From positions 464,635 to 528,634 of the forward strand of contig JAJVDF010000299.1 in assembly GCA_022410635.1 (NCBI GenBank): DNA of 64,000 nucleotides, read 5' to 3'. The DNA comes from Tretioscincus oriximinensis (lineage: Eukaryota; Chordata; Lepidosauria; Squamata; Gymnophthalmidae). Shown here piece by piece: positions 1 through 13,382 of this stretch; position 1 is the stretch's first letter, and every line of letters starts with the position of its first letter. The notes beneath the pieces are model-generated. The model saw only the letters and a program-made list of their open reading frames with translations. It ran no database searches and was not told the DNA's origin. A program made the position numbers and the translations under genes.

Positions 1-334
1 ACATTTCACACATAATAAAATGGGTATGGTACAGCTGAAATGGAAAGATTTAGGCCATACCTTCTTAAAAACAGCTCTAAAACAGTTTCCTCTTTCAGAA
101 AATTTGCTACAGAATTTTAAGATAGCAAGGTATTTTATATTTTCCTGAGTCACAATTACCCCTTAAGGATCTGTGATTGGACAGTATTTGGACGAATCCC
201 AGGGCCTGGAGTGTTGTCACGAACATTCTAAAGCCTGGCCCAGACCTGTAGCAGTTGCCATGGAACCCAGCACAGCACAGCGGCAGGGAACTGTAGAATT
301 TACAAAAGAGGCATGTTAAGAACAACTAGCAAAG

Positions 335-420
335 GGTCTCATAGCACCTTAGAAACTAAGAAGGAAACGGTAGGCAGCATAAGTGTCTATAGACAAGTTT
401 ATTTCATCAGGTGCTGGTTA
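335..420 (-). mobile_element. Fragment of the 'CGAAAGCT/TTAGTCTC' repeat
   Basis: gcaccttagaaactaagaag then agtgtctatagacaagttta and tttcatcaggtgc: the antisense of the repeat arm seen at 56450-56512. Confidence 0.5.
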
Positions 421-439
421 AGAATAAATAACAGTGACT

Positions 440-775
440 GAAATTAAGAAGAAGAAGAAGAAGAAGAAGAAGAACTGGGTTCTTATACCCCGCTTTTCTC
501 ACCTTTCAAAGAGACTCAAAGCGGCTTACAAGGATATATTTTGCCCGAAGGCTCACATTCTATCTTCCCCACCAGGCTATGGTGGTTCCCATGTATCTAC
601 TTGTAGTCAGTTGCAATTTCTTGCAATTCGTGCTTTCGAATAGCTGGGTTGACTAGAGCTACAGGCTAGTGGAAGGTGCTCACCCCTCCCCATTTCCAAC
701 ACAGGGCTTCGAAACCCCATCCCCCAGGCGAGAGACGAATTCCTAAGCAACTGAGCTATCCGTGCCTGCTGTAAG
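440..775 (-). mobile_element. tRNA-SINE (family A), near full length
   Basis: On the minus strand it starts at about 774 with GCAGGCACGGATAGCTCAGT (tRNA A-box type) and has GGGTTTCGAAGCCC (B-box type). It runs through the family body (AAGATAGAATGTGAGCCTTC) and ends ...GGTATAAGAACCCAG plus a (TTC)n tail, seen as (GAA)n at 446-474. This is the best reference copy in the window. Confidence 0.85.
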
Positions 776-2640
776 AAGGGCAGCTGTTTCTTCAGTGAAA
801 GGCCTGGGTAAAGAAGTCTACCTTCAAAGACTTTCTGAATGTGTACTTGACAAACCTTAAGAGGAAGACTATTGTCTTGTGAGATCCGTCCTAGTGTCCC
901 TCCGACAATGCTTCTGAGAGTGATGGTACAACAAGATCATCTACACAAGCAGAGAACACACATTATGGATTGACAACTGGCTTGAGGATAAAAACTAGTA
1001 AGTGACTGAAAAGCAGAATATATGCAATATGCCCAAAAAGTAATGTAAGGAAATACTTTATATGCTAAATACTTATACTTAATGTGCTAGAGAGCCTGTT
1101 AAAGTGAGTTATCCTATTATTGAGGAAATTAGCAAGCTATTATGGAATTCCTTAAATGTGTTAAAACAGGAATCGGGGAGCTGTAAAGCTATGTTTTAAT
1201 ATACAAGTAGCTCTTTATCTGTACTGTGGAAACTCAAATTTCAGATTACTCAAGTCGTCCGAGCACATGCTGTTCTGGAAGCTGCATCCAGAGGTCATAT
1301 ATTTATTCTGCTATACATGGATATTTTGAAATAAAGCATAATTTTTGCATTAACGGCAATTAATTCTGTTGTCTGACAGTTGCTAAGACTGTCAGCCATT
1401 TAAAATACACAGTACAAAGGCAACATTTATGCACCTGTGCCATGTATTTTAAATGCTGACGGTTCCTAGAACTGCCAACTATGAGAATATATGCTGTGAA
1501 GCTTAATAGCTATCCAGTACTGTGTTTGCAATGGCAGAAATTTGCACCCTTACATTGTTCCACAAATACCAGCTCTTGGAACAATAGTGTAGGGTAGGAT
1601 CGATCAGAAAATGGAGGAGACAATTTTTTACAAGGAACAACAACTATCTGTTGCAGGGAAGCACAAGAGACAGTATGTGGAGAAAGAAACACAGATACCC
1701 ATTAGCAACACCAGCACCTAGCTAGGATTGGATGAGGGGATGTCCCCGCCAGTGGCATAATGAAGGGTTGACTCCCCCCATAATTCTATGCCTATCTAGC
1801 ACCCCCTTCCAGATTCCACTTACTTACCACAGTACAAACTGAAGCGTTAATTTTTACTTTGGAAGTACCAGGAGTAGAAGAAATAAACTTCCTTTCCCAT
1901 TGTGTTTCATCAGCGTTGACATGGCATTTAGGGAATGGAGGGTTTTTTTCTGCTCCCAGCACTTGACAAAGCCAACATTAAGGCTTTAAAAGTGTTGTTT
2001 GGGGATGGGGTGAGTGGAAGGGTGTAGTTTATTGCCCTTCCAAGTCTATGGTCAAAACCCCTCCCCCCCTCCCCCCCCGGCTATGTATAGTCCCAGTCTC
2101 CCTTTCCTCACACAAAATAGTTCAGATTTTGGCCTCACAGATTACAATGTGGCCAGAAAATCAATTTTGGAAGGAGGAACAGAAACAGAACTCAAGTGTC
2201 ACCTACTTTCCTCCCCAAACAGGACTTTATCTTATACTGTGGGTTTGTTTCACTATTTTTGATTTATTCATATATTGTGAAAAAAGTTGGGAATGTAGTT
2301 TACGTGTATTGTTGTGAAATGTACTCCTCTGAAAGGACCCATGGTTGCCTTTTTTTCTCAATGATCCTCTTGTTTCTCTAGAAACTGTTCCAACTGAAAG
2401 TAAACAAGCAAGGCAGTTTCTACAGTAGTACTGCTTTTTCTGTCTTCTTATTTTCAGCTTTTTTAAAAACCAAAGCAAGTGCTTGAACATATTCTTTCTA
2501 TAAGTTCCCAGCTATGGACGCTGTAATTCTATGGAAGGGGAGAAGGTTCACTTTATTTATATCACTGCCATTACTGAGTTATATGGATGGTGCACTGCTA
2601 AATAAACAAATCAGGAAAGCCAAGGCTATTAGAATCTGGG
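776..2640. other. Unique intron sequence, nothing recognised
   Basis: AT-rich, with a C-run at 2058-2078. No repeat family or exon-like block stands out. Confidence 0.5.
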
Positions 2641-2800
2641 ATTATTAAGAAGAATCTGCTTTTATACTCCACCCTTCCCACCAAAAAGGACTCAAAGTGG
2701 CTTACAAAGTTAATTTTCACCTGAAGGTTACATCTAATCTATCTTCCCCATCAGATTAGTGGTGATAGTGGCTGAGCCTGAAGGTGCTAGCAAGCAATAT
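2641..2800 (-). mobile_element. tRNA-SINE (family A), 3' fragment
   Basis: Antisense tail ttaagaagaatctgctttta and the body aggactcaaagtggcttaca...atctatcttccccatcagat. The tRNA head is missing. Confidence 0.7.
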
Positions 2801-4429
2801 GCCTCCTAAAGTCCATTTGCTGGGACATAACAAGCAATGTTGGCTGTGTGCAAATGAATGCCCAGAAGCACCTTTGTTGTTACAGAGAAGCATTTTGCTT
2901 CTAAAATAAAAGAAATATAGCAAATGGATTGCAAGAAGAATCAAAACTTGCTAAATAACTCCTTTAGCTAGAATATTAAACTTTAGAAGTGGAAGCTTTC
3001 TGAACAGAAAATATATCCAAAGCCCAGAAATGAATAGTATAAATATTCTGCATTCATAAAATCATTACTATTAATTTTACAGTTCTGACCTGGGGCAATA
3101 TTATGCCAGTTTGAGCAAAGACTTTTGAATGTCTTCTATTTGTACAGAATATAGGGGACTGTAGAGCATCTTTAGTAACCTGCTGTTTCACAATTGAGAA
3201 CAAGAAAGAAGGCATCCAAGTGAATGTTTATGTTTGTGTGGCTGGTTATAGCTGGATCATGATGACATATTAGCCTCGTGTGTTCTAATTGTTAGTGCCA
3301 CAGCAGTGTTCTAATGACCCTTAGAGTGCTTTTTTGTCATTGCTCATTACAGAATTTGGAAAAACCTTTTGCTATGTGGCACTTGGGGGGTGACACTATG
3401 ATGGTACTGTGTGAATTGTTGCTCAAGAATTCTCATAATACTTTATACGACTTTCAGTGGGAGAATCCAATCATGAGAAATTTTACAAAGTTTAACTCAG
3501 CAATGGGCAGCAGGGTCTATAGAAGCAGCAGGCTTATTTCATACATTTTTAAACAATGTACATGCATTTTGTGTTGCCATTTCAGGGCAGATAACTCTTT
3601 AAGATAACATAAATTAGTTGACTATGGAATTATGCTTGTGCTACAGATAGAATAGTTTTGCAAATTTTGCTATTTAATGGAAAGGGGTGCAGCTATCTTA
3701 CAATATATTTGGCACTTCACAATCATCAGAGGAGTTGTCCAGGGTGCTGGCTTTGCAGCCACATCTGATGACCGCTGTCTAGAGTGCTGAAATGATGCTG
3801 AAACTGTAGTGGGGATAGGGAAAAGACAAAACCTTTTTCTATTCCTAACAGTGGCCTTGAGGGGGAATCTTGGCAAACAATTCTAGGAAAGGGGTACATA
3901 CTTTTGGGGGGGACTGCGATGGTGAAGCACATTCTGAGCTGCAGAATGCTAGAGAGTGTTGCATTTTCTGCAGTGGGCTTATCAACAATAATGTTTTTAG
4001 AAGTATCACATATGTATTTTATTCTATTTAGTCAATGGACTAATCACTAAACTTATCTTAATCAATAATGTAATAAAGCAAAAGGTGCATAAAAATCAAT
4101 GCATAAAAATAATAGCAATAGTTAAAAACTAACAAAAAATCTTAGCCAAATGCTTGTGTGCATAAGTGCTTCTTCACGGCTCCTCTGAACATATAAGGTG
4201 TGTGTGCCTTGCACATTTTAGAGAGAAGATTTATATTTTATGAGGGACTCTTCTGAGTGACCACATCCCTTTAGCTGCTGAAGATAGCAGTACAATTAGA
4301 AATCTTTCCTGTTCAGATCCTAAAGCATTGTCAGTTGACTGCTTAGCTTCAAAATATAATGTATTTTAAAAAATAACTTTGTGTTGCAAAGTGTCCCATG
4401 TGCTGTTACAAGAGGAGACAGGGTCTAGA
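2801..4429. other. Unique intron sequence, nothing recognised
   Basis: No splice-bounded frame or repeat landmark seen. Confidence 0.5.
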
Positions 4430-4592
4430 GGTAGTTTAAAAACTAACAAAGAAGTTGATAGCAGGAGCTTTCATAGAAAACGCTTATTACTAAGTCCACA
4501 AAAGCTCACATGCTTCCAACTCTTTTCTCCCTATTAATTTCATTTAACTTTTCCTTGTTTACTGATCAAGACTAACACAGTTACCTCTTTGG
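4430..4592. mobile_element. Copy of the 'CGAAAGCT/TTAGTCTC' repeat, both arms
   Basis: aactaacaaagaagttgata, gcaggagctttcatagaaaa and facing ccacaaaagctcacatgctt. The end is aagactaacacagttacctc. Confidence 0.5.
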
Positions 4593-5331
4593 ATTCTACC
4601 ACATGATGTTACTGTTCTGCTCAAGGAAATTTTAGTCCCCTTTCCTAGAGCAATTCATAAATCCCACACAGGCTGCTTTCCAAAAACTAGGGACAACCAT
4701 ATCAGCCAGTGGAATATTCCATATCACCAAAGAAATGAGTCTTCTGCATTTGTAGAAACCATTTGGGGATAGGGTAGGTCTTTATCATTATTATTATTTT
4801 ACTCTGTGCAAAATATATTTTTAACCATGCATGCTCCCTCCCAGAGTCCTTGCCTCTTCTCTGAATGGTTCGTATATGTTTTAATAACAAAAAATAGCCC
4901 AAGAACTAGATTTTTAATGATCATGTCCATTAATTTAGTGTTTAACTTGATGAACCCCTACTTTTCTTTTTTTTCTCCTTGATACATTTGACCAGAAAAA
5001 GTAAACCTGGGATTGTTCCTGTTCCTTCCCTTTGCACAAGAGCAGAGGTGTTCTTGGAAGGAGGACAAAAAGGTGACTCAAAATTTTAGGGTATTTTTAA
5101 AATTGATTTGATGTATGTACTTTGAAGTTGATGGAGAGAGTGCAGATGGTATGTTATTAACAAGCCTTTATTTCAAAGCTTGCTGTGCTCCTGGGCAATA
5201 GTGATTGAAGAGTCTCTTGTGGAAGTGTCTGTTTACCTATTGTACATAAGGAACACAGTGTTTTAGCCTTGCACATTCTTCATTTGTCACAAATCTAGCC
5301 TGTAATCTTGGCGAAACACAGCCAGGCTTTG
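4593..5331. other. Unique intron sequence, nothing recognised
   Basis: AT-rich with no recognisable motif. Confidence 0.5.
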
Positions 5332-5350
5332 AATATATATATATATATTT
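5332..5350. repeat. (TA)n microsatellite
   Basis: Short uninterrupted AT alternation. Confidence 0.85.
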
Positions 5351-5460
5351 ATAGTAAAGTTTAATAATTGGGTATGTTATTAGATAACAAACCCCCCCCA
5401 ATACACACACACACCTTGATATAAAAAATATGTGACTGAAGCATCTGCAGTAATGTTTCT

Positions 5461-5722
5461 ATTATTTATTTATCTATTTATTTATATTCCACCTTATATC
5501 CAAGGCTCTCAGGGTGGATCACACCAAAAGCATTATGACAACAGATAAAGTAAGACAGTAAAAGAATAATGACAGTGCCTGTTTGTAGAGAGGATATTAT
5601 TTCCTCAGTCAAAGTTCAGGGGAAACAAGTGAATCTTAATCAGGTGTTCAGAGGAGAAACCATTCCATAATTTGGGGGCCACCACAAAAGAGGCGTTTCA
5701 TTCCCTTTGGCAAAAAACATCA
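5461..5722 (-). mobile_element. L2 LINE 3' end, decayed
   Basis: The plus strand begins with a tttattta tail and the complement of ggtggaatataaataaa. Read on the minus strand, 5650-5720 encodes a frameshifted VVAPNLWNGF...IHLF peptide. Confidence 0.65.
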
Positions 5723-5911
5723 TTAATTTCTTCCTCATATATACCAGCATACGAAATGCTATAAATTATATAATCAGTATGTTTGTAGCGGTATAAAACT
5801 CCTCTTCACTTACTGTCTGTAATCACCAAAAAATAGACCTTATATTCCTTATTGCTCTCCAGTTCTAATACTAAGGCTACATTCAAATGGTTCCATTTTT
5901 TAGCATTTGTT

Positions 5912-6090
5912 CCCTTTATTTATTTGTACTTGTATCCCGCCCTATACCTGAAGGTCTCAGGGCGACCAACCATAGGGTGGCGCACATAGCTTTTGTTGTT
6001 TTCTCCACAACAGACACCCTGTGCAGTATGTGGGGCTGAGGGAGTTCAAAGAACTGTGACTGGCCCAAGGTCACCCAGCTACATGCATGA
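5912..6090 (-). mobile_element. Sauria-like tRNA-SINE, 5'-truncated
   Basis: tttatttgtacttgtatccc and gcgaccaaccatagggtggc match the antisense 3' half of the copy at 12303-12567 very closely. Confidence 0.8.
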
Positions 6091-6750
6091 TTATTTTGTT
6101 GCTTTTTGCACTTGAACTGTTAAGAGACTTTCCTTCGAATGAAGCACCCTGATTTCGGCAGTGACTGGTCTTACTGAAAGTTTCACGGGAATCTCTGTGC
6201 AGCCATCCAGACATTAAAGAGCTATGAGGAAAAAGCGATACGACAGGTCATTAGATGGCTGCAAAGGTACTATATGCAGGAATACAGGTGTCAAACAAGC
6301 CATTATAATACTGCCATGGCTCTCAAAAACTGCCACTTGGATTCAACCTTAATCAATCTTTTTTCTCCTGAATTCAGTTGTTTTGTACTTTACTTCCTTC
6401 GCAGTGATTTAAGCTGTCTTATTCCACCCTGTTCTATTCTATCTACATTGTGGAACCTACAATGCCTGTATCTCAGTCTAACACTGGCAACTGTGTAGAT
6501 GCTCCATCCCTGTTCTACTCCAGTCAAAACATACTTCCACTGCAGGCACCAACCATCTTTCAGTGTGATTGGCTCATATGCTCATTGGTCCATGGCATCA
6601 AGTACTAGAAAATGGGCTGAATTATATGTCAGAGTTTTTATGTTGATTTTCAAAGCTTGAATAAGGAGTGATAGAAAACACCACTACCCCCTAATAAAAG
6701 CTTATGTAAACATTTTTTTCTTATTCCAGACCAGGTGTGGAAGTACAAAT

Positions 6751-6912
6751 GTTTAGAGCATGCATGTCCAGCTGGTAGGTTCCTGAACTACAACTCCGAG
6801 CCTTCCATTCCACTTCCAGCACTATACCCAGCCTATTGAACCAAATGGAATGCTAAGAGTTTTATATCAGGAACATCTGGAGGGCTACTAGTTGGACACC
6901 TCTGGCCTAAAG
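6751..6912. mobile_element. hAT-like MITE
   Basis: The ends are inverted: tagagcatgcatgtccagct on the left and, on the other strand at the right, TAGGCCAGAGGTGTCCAACT. Internally it has ctgaactacaactccgagc and ggaacatctggagggctact, hallmarks of a widespread vertebrate hAT MITE. The flanks aaatgttt and aagtgttt agree in 7 of 8 bases, compatible with an 8-bp duplication. Confidence 0.6.
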
Positions 6913-8644
6913 TGTTTTTATTCTTGGAAGCCTTTTCAAAGGAACCAGGAAGAATGGGCTAGAATGACACTAGTCTCACATGTAAGAAGGTTTGCTAGTA
7001 TTCTTGTTTCTTTTATTGTTACTTGAAGTACATTAGAAAGAATCAGTTTAGCCTTCCCTCTCTATTTCCCATATGTCTTTTCTAATGATCTCCCATGGAA
7101 AATACAAAAAAACAATGCCAGGTGGAAAAAGCTCATCAAGCAGCCTTTAAGTTGCCACTATATCTGAACTCACTAGGCACAAAATTATAAAATGGCCTTT
7201 AGACCTCTACAGCAAGTATTTTCTAGTTTTTGCCTGGCATAAACAGCTATCTCAGTAAAGCTTGTACGGTATAAATAGAATGCATTGTTTGGAGTAGACG
7301 ATGGGAAATAGAATTGATTCAATTTTTATAAAGGCTGGTTATTAAAAACAGCAGAGGATCCTAATGTATGACCTCTTTCCTTGATCCCCATGCATCTATA
7401 GAGCCTTTCAATTTCTGCTAAAATAATGTTTTAATGGTGAGCAACGTAATTATCATTATAATTCATTAGCCCATCAGCTGTGCTATGAATGGGAGATGTT
7501 ATGTCAATTTTGAAGCTTTCATTATTTTCCATGATAACAGGGAGAAAGGGTTGAGGATTTAAAGCACCTCCCCAGGTAAATGGTAGCAATTTTACAGAAG
7601 TCTGAAGAGAGCTGAGTTATAGAAGAAAAAAATGTAGAGAGGAATGGTACGCTGTCGGTTAAGTTAATGGTAATGTGGGAATCAAGCAGTGTTGGCATGA
7701 ATGGAAAGATCTGGTTCTCGGAAATAAATGAAAGCTCAGGACAGACTGAGGGTCCCTTCAGACAGGATATTAAATCTGATTTTATTGCACCACAGTAATC
7801 CATTGGCCAGACATGTTTACGTTGCTTCTCTTTTTTATATCGCTTCATGCTACTAATATATCAGTCTAAAATATTAGCAGTTTATAAACTTTCATAGCTA
7901 GATATCACATTGCTTTATCATATCAAATGTGGGTAGCAAACCTTTATGAAAATCAGAGTGAGATCTCACAAATATCAGAGAATGAAAGCTGCAAAGTTTA
8001 GGAAGATCACATGCACTTGAAGGACAGGAGTACTTGAGAACATAAAGAATAACGACTTTGTATTTTATGAAATAAAATACAGTATATTGACTTTGTTTCT
8101 GGCAGTACAACATTGGGCTAGTGCTTTTTAGCAGAATATCTAGAAACCAAGGATTTTTTAAATGCTGCCTGGAGGTATACTAAAAGAACATATATTGTGA
8201 CCAGTTTGCTAGGGTTTAATTCTCTGAGAATTCAAATGACTATGCACGATTTTTTGTTTCAAAAGCCTTATACTTGTTGAAATAAATCAACTCANTACAA
8301 TAGGCTCTAGGACTTCAACCTAGGTCACAATCCATTATGGGTATGGAGGATGTAAAGTGTGTCCTGAGCTATTTACCAAGTTATAACTATTTCCTAAACT
8401 TTGTGCTGAACGTTCTTCAAATTAGGGTTAATGAGCAAGTCCCTCCTTTGCACAAAGGCTGCATTCCCAGTAGGGGGGAAAATGGGTGCAAAGTCTGTTC
8501 GGGTTTACGCTGGGGACACATGTTTTCCATTAAATCTAAATATATACTTTCTCTATGCACAGTTTGCACAGCAACACATACATTGCTTAAGCTCGGAACT
8601 TTGCTGCTGAGCAGAGTTTGCTCAGAAAACTGTTACAAGTGCAG
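6913..8644. other. Unique intron sequence, nothing recognised
   Basis: Overlapping short frames on both strands lack splice context and family resemblance. Confidence 0.5.
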
Positions 8645-8665
8645 CTTAACACAATTTGTGTTAAG
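8645..8665. repeat. 21-bp perfect inverted repeat
   Basis: cttaacacaa, one base, ttgtgttaag. Confidence 0.9.
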
Positions 8666-8692
8666 TGCACTCTGACAATAGTTTTGCTGTGT

Positions 8693-8726
8693 GCTCCAAC
8701 TGGACAGCATGCTGTTCAATTGGAGC
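8693..8726. repeat. 34-bp near-perfect palindrome
   Basis: gctccaactggacagc is mirrored by gctgttcaattggagc around a central GCATGC, with two mismatched pairs. Confidence 0.85.
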
Positions 8727-10699
8727 CCAATTCTTGAGGGTTTTGTAGCAAAGGCAGATGAACCCACAAAGGGCGAGGTTCATGGCAGCAGGAGATCTAA
8801 ACAGACCTCCTGCCTTCTCCCACCCCCAACTTTTTGCCTGCAATTTAACTTCCTTAAATTTAACAGCTGGATCCTTGAGGCTGCTTCTGGCTCTGCAAAG
8901 ATCACAAGCTCTGTTTTTACACATATAAAACAGGTTTGCTGTTTTTTTGAAAAAATCACTCCATCCATCCCTCTGTTTTTGCTGGGCAAGCAACAGTGCC
9001 TATGCCAATCCATGCTCAGTCAGCCCACTGAAGCAGGGCAGAAATGGAACAAGGAAGAAGGGGGAAAGGTGAGTGGATTTAAGTATACTTTGCTGTTTCC
9101 TAATTTGGTTTACCNCTCCCTGTCAGAATGCAGCCAGAAACAGGTTTAAAAATGATCATTAGTGTAGCAACAGAGGAACTGGTATTTCTTTTATGATTTC
9201 TTTATGGTTATTGTATCACTTGCCTCCTCCATTTGATATTGCCTAGTGAACCTGGGTCTCTTCAGTTGGAAAATTTCATGTTACTTAGCAAGAGACTTCT
9301 AGCAGGGGAAAGAAATTAAAATGGCCAATATGAATCTTAGTTGGCCAAATAAAAAGAACACCAGCCTGTCTATGCTTTCCTGAACAGAGTTATTTTGAAG
9401 GACTCCATTGTCACTAGCTAGTAATTTTCTATTAAAAAGCTAAGATTACTGAACCCTATTGAGAGCTGTCAGATACGTTGACGGTGCCAGGGAGCATTCA
9501 AAATCTCAATAAGTTTTGATTAGTTCCTCTGGTTTTGCTCATTCTTACTTGGTTTTGACCTATCAAGACGTAAGCTGGTGGTGATGGACACATTTTCAAG
9601 TGTGGCAGGATCTAAATTTCTCAGTTTGCAAGACTGCCTTCCATTAATTAGCACAACCTTTTGGGTTAAACTGCAGATTCCTTNTCATGCTTCATTGTTC
9701 TACCTACTGTGTTTCTCCACTCGGATTTATTTGTGTGTGGTTTGGTGGTGAAGGCTGGTCACAATCAATCTGTCTGTTATAAGAAGCATAATGCTTTCCC
9801 TCTATTAGCAAAATTATGCTCTACAGATTGCAGCAGCTACAGTAATAGACAGAATGGATTGTATTCATCTGGTGTCCTCTGAAAGCTATGCTTTTTAAAA
9901 AAAAAATCCAACAAAGTCATTCTCCAGTATAACAGAGAAATAGTGATCTTTGAAATATTATTTCCTCCTGAACCTTCTTCCATATTGTTTTGATGGGTTC
10001 CTCTAGTTTTTTATAATAGATTTTGCAGAATAGAAGAGGGCTTAGGATAAATAAGCTTTTATCTGGATTATTTCTTTTTATAGAAATATTTCTGTTTNTA
10101 TTGCAAAAAAGAAACTTTTATTTTTGAAAACCTACACACGCAAAGAGGTCTCCTGTTCTTGTCATTAAACCTTCCAATAATTCCTTGCTTGCGATTGATC
10201 TATATTCCTGTTCTGATTAATTACTGGCTCCCCTTTTCCCCATTGAAATATATAATATGATTTTGCAGGTGGCTGTTAGTACAGTATAGAGAAATTCCCA
10301 CTCTGATCAACCCCACTCTGATCCATCTTGCTTGCTGCAATGGATGGGAAGAGATTTAAAAAAAAAACAAGATGGCGAATGAAGAGATTAAAAATTCAGC
10401 TGGCTCTGCATACCTTAAGACACAGTCCTTTCACTGCCTACTTGGTGAGAAGCGTTCTAGCTTTCCTCACACCTACCTGACTACTTCCTCAAATACCCTT
10501 AACTGACCACACTGTTGTAAAAATGAAACAGATTGGATCCTCTAAATCTGTATTGAGCCAGAAAACAGGTTTGGAGAGGAGGAAAAAAATAGAAGTGAAT
10601 CTGAAGTTACTCTCTTTTCCTCCCAACCATGTTGGGAGGATTGGGGGGGGGAGTCCCTAAAAGACCTACAAAACATGTCATCTCAGGCCAGGAGAATAG
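8727..10699. other. Mostly unique; GC-richer block 8730-9150
   Basis: The 8730-9150 block contains a 152-residue plus-strand frame with no recognisable domain, next to the palindromes at 8645-8726. It may be the rest of an unclassified repeat. Nothing else is seen up to 10.7 kb. Confidence 0.4.
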
Positions 10700-10870
10700 G
10701 TGAATAGCAACATGCAAGGTTATTTTTCTCCCGAAAACTTACATCTATTCTGTCTTCCCCTACACTCTGTGGAGGTTCCCATTTATTTACTCACAAAATT
10801 CCTTTTGTTTTCAAACAGCTGGGTTGGCTGAAGCGATACCCATAGTACTCCACTCCCCAGTGATCACCGG
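10700..10870 (-). mobile_element. tRNA-SINE (family A), internal fragment
   Basis: cttacatctattctgtcttc and gaggttcccatttatttact followed by aacagctgggttggctgaag match the antisense body. Neither end is preserved. Confidence 0.6.
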
Positions 10871-12302
10871 GGGGTAGCTAGGAAGGCAAGAAGCTGTGTT
10901 CAGTGGATGAAGAGATTTAAAAAAAGATGTGGTACTGAAGAATCAAAGTTGAGGATTTCAATTTAGCCAAGACTAAAAGTTGTGTAACTGCCTGGAAATC
11001 ACAATGTGGCTGTAAGTAGCCCAGTGCCTAAATTGCAAGGACAGAGCAAACAGAAGGTCAAAATGCTCTCTTACAAAACATGACCTAATATCTGCGTTTG
11101 AAATCCACATCCATAGTGGATCTCTGAACTGCCTACTTGACTAGGCTAGGGGGGGAAAAATGGACTCCATGGCTAAGCTTGGACTGTTTCCAGTTAAGGT
11201 GCAGATATGAAAACATTAATTAAAAATTGTTGTATTAATAAAGTATCAGAACTGATACTGATATCTCTAAAGTGTTGAAAATCTATCCTTCAGTCAAGTA
11301 AACCTTCTGCTTCAATCAAAAGGATTAAAAAAACCTAAAAACCAATAGTGAAATCATTTATTCTAAAGGGAGAACTGAATCCTAAAATTTCTCACTGAAA
11401 TTAATGCAGCCTGATCGATCCTTGCTCTAGTACCCCAGTTGTATACCTATAGAATTCAATACAGTTTAGCACATAACATAAGAGGTGTCCAGCAAATTGC
11501 TGATAGGCTTTCTAATCCAACACTCTTCCTTACAAAGTGCTGATGAGCATTTCAAGCTGTAAAAAATAACAAAACCATCACCTTTCTCCAACTCCTACAT
11601 TTGGCATCCTCTCCAATCTGGAGCCATTGGTTGTAATCACCATTGATATTCCTGACCTCCATGATTGTTTACTGTAACTTACATTACAAGTAAAATAAAT
11701 TATTTCAGAGTAATATACCTTACAGTGCTGTTTGCTGGAAGTCTCAAGTGTAGCACTGAATGTTTTCAGCTGAAGGAAAGAATACAAATGTAATACTCAT
11801 ATTTGAAAATTGAATATTTGAAGAGTATAAATAATTACTCTTTATCATCTATTGTTTCAACACTGCTAGTAATGTTCCCCAAATACATTTCTCCCTATTC
11901 CTGGGAAAAAGCAGGAATAATTGTTTTCTGGTTTAGCAGTATTAATCTTTTGAATAATGTAAAAGAATTAAGCAATGATATTTTGGGGCAGTTTTTGAAC
12001 TATTCTTTTTGGATGCAACTGTTCCCTCATTCAAATATTGTACTCTTTAAATTACTTTCAGCCCATTTTTGTACTGACCTGAGTTTTAGAATGTTTTAGA
12101 AATCTGTTACAACACATCTAATGTGTCATAGATGTGCTCTCACTGGTCCCAAAGGGCCTTTAATACTTATTTTTGCCTATTTTAATAGTTACAACTTGTC
12201 TTGAGATTTTGCAGTATGGGACCAGATAGAAATTAATAAAATACACAAATTCAATTATTTAGTTCTTCACAGTCCAAGAAAGTTTAAGAGAAAGTAATAT
12301 CC
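10871..12302. other. Unique intron sequence, nothing recognised
   Basis: No repeat or exon signature. Confidence 0.5.
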
Positions 12303-12567
12303 ATTATTTATTTATTTATTTATTTGTGCTTGTATCCCGCCCTACACCCAAAGGTCTCAGGGCGGCCAACCATAGGGTGGCGCACATAGATTTTTGATGC
12401 TTTCTCCACAACAGACACCCTGTGGAGTTGGTGGGGCTGAGAGAGTTCAAAGAACTGTGGCTGGCTCAAGATCACCCAGCTGGCTTTCATGGAGGAGTGG
12501 GAAATTGAACCGGGAGACTACCAGGTACGAGTGCAACACTCTAACCACTACACCAAACTGTCTCTCA
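12303..12567 (-). mobile_element. Sauria-like tRNA-SINE, near full length
   Basis: On the minus strand it reads GGTGTAGTGGTTAGAGTGTT (A-box), CCGGTTCAATTTCCC (B-box) and CAGCTGGGTGATC. It ends GGGCGGGATACAAGCACAAA followed by (TAAA)n. The architecture and the L2/RTE-like tail fit the Sauria SINE group of squamates; the exact subfamily is not claimed. Confidence 0.8.
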
Positions 12568-13089
12568 CTGGATCTTCACTGGATCTAGTGAAAGTTTTTG
12601 ACAAAACAAATTTTTATTGAATTCTAAGGTGACAATTCTTTTCATCCCATTTGAATTACACAATGTTAACTCCAACGCTGTGGTTAAACCTAGTTGGGTA
12701 AGATGGGTTTAATCTTAAATAGGATCTAAGCTGTGATTCCAGCCAAATCTTACTGAGCTACAATAAATGACTTAACTTTAATTGTAGCTAATGTTAACAG
12801 CTGTTTATGATAAGACATATTTGATAGGGAAAGCACATGATGCATTTCTAATTATTTAACTGTGCTCGCTTTTTAATTATCTTGAAGTCAAGAAGTCATC
12901 AGTTGTTTTTAAACTGGAGTGATACAGCTTATAGACAGTTACAATGTAAATCCTCTTGGTTTTTTTAGTATCTTTTCCTACTTAGACATATAAAACATTA
13001 AACTCTCAAAGACCTCAGAGGCAGTAATATTTTGAAAATGTCATTCTTCATATAATGTAGTGAAACTGTATGTCAGCTATTAGTAAAAC
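12568..13089. other. Unique intron sequence, nothing recognised
   Basis: No repeat or exon signature between the Sauria-like SINE and the MITE family 1 copy. Confidence 0.5.
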
Positions 13090-13260
13090 TTAGGGTTACC
13101 CCATAAAAACCTGGATAGGAGTTGGATGCTTTAATGAGTGCAAAAATGTAATTCCCTCCTTCAAGTGCTGCAGGCATTACAAGTTGCACATATAAAAATC
13201 CCTTTCTTCCATATCTACTAAAGCTGCAAACTCTAGTCTGGTTTTAACTGGCAACATTAG
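13090..13260. mobile_element. MITE family 1 copy (ends TAGGGTTACC)
   Basis: Left end tagggttaccccataaaaac; the right end is a decayed inverse. The internal ctggataggagttggatgct and ttaatgagtgcaaaaatgta align with the copies at 59378 and 61434. Confidence 0.55.
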
Positions 13261-13382
13261 ATGAAACAATTGCCAGTTTCCTTGGGTCAGTGTGCAGCTA
13301 AACTCAGAATGAGGCAAGTTTTAAACAAGCATCAAAAACTAATGATATAGGCACCTGACAAGCATCTAGGGCGGCTGTTACA

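Noticed and set aside
8691..9149. 152-residue plus-strand frame
   Set aside because: Begins in a palindrome, has no family resemblance, and competing minus-strand frames of similar length exist.
12394..12588. Short frame at 12.4 kb
   Set aside because: Lies inside the antisense Sauria-like SINE.
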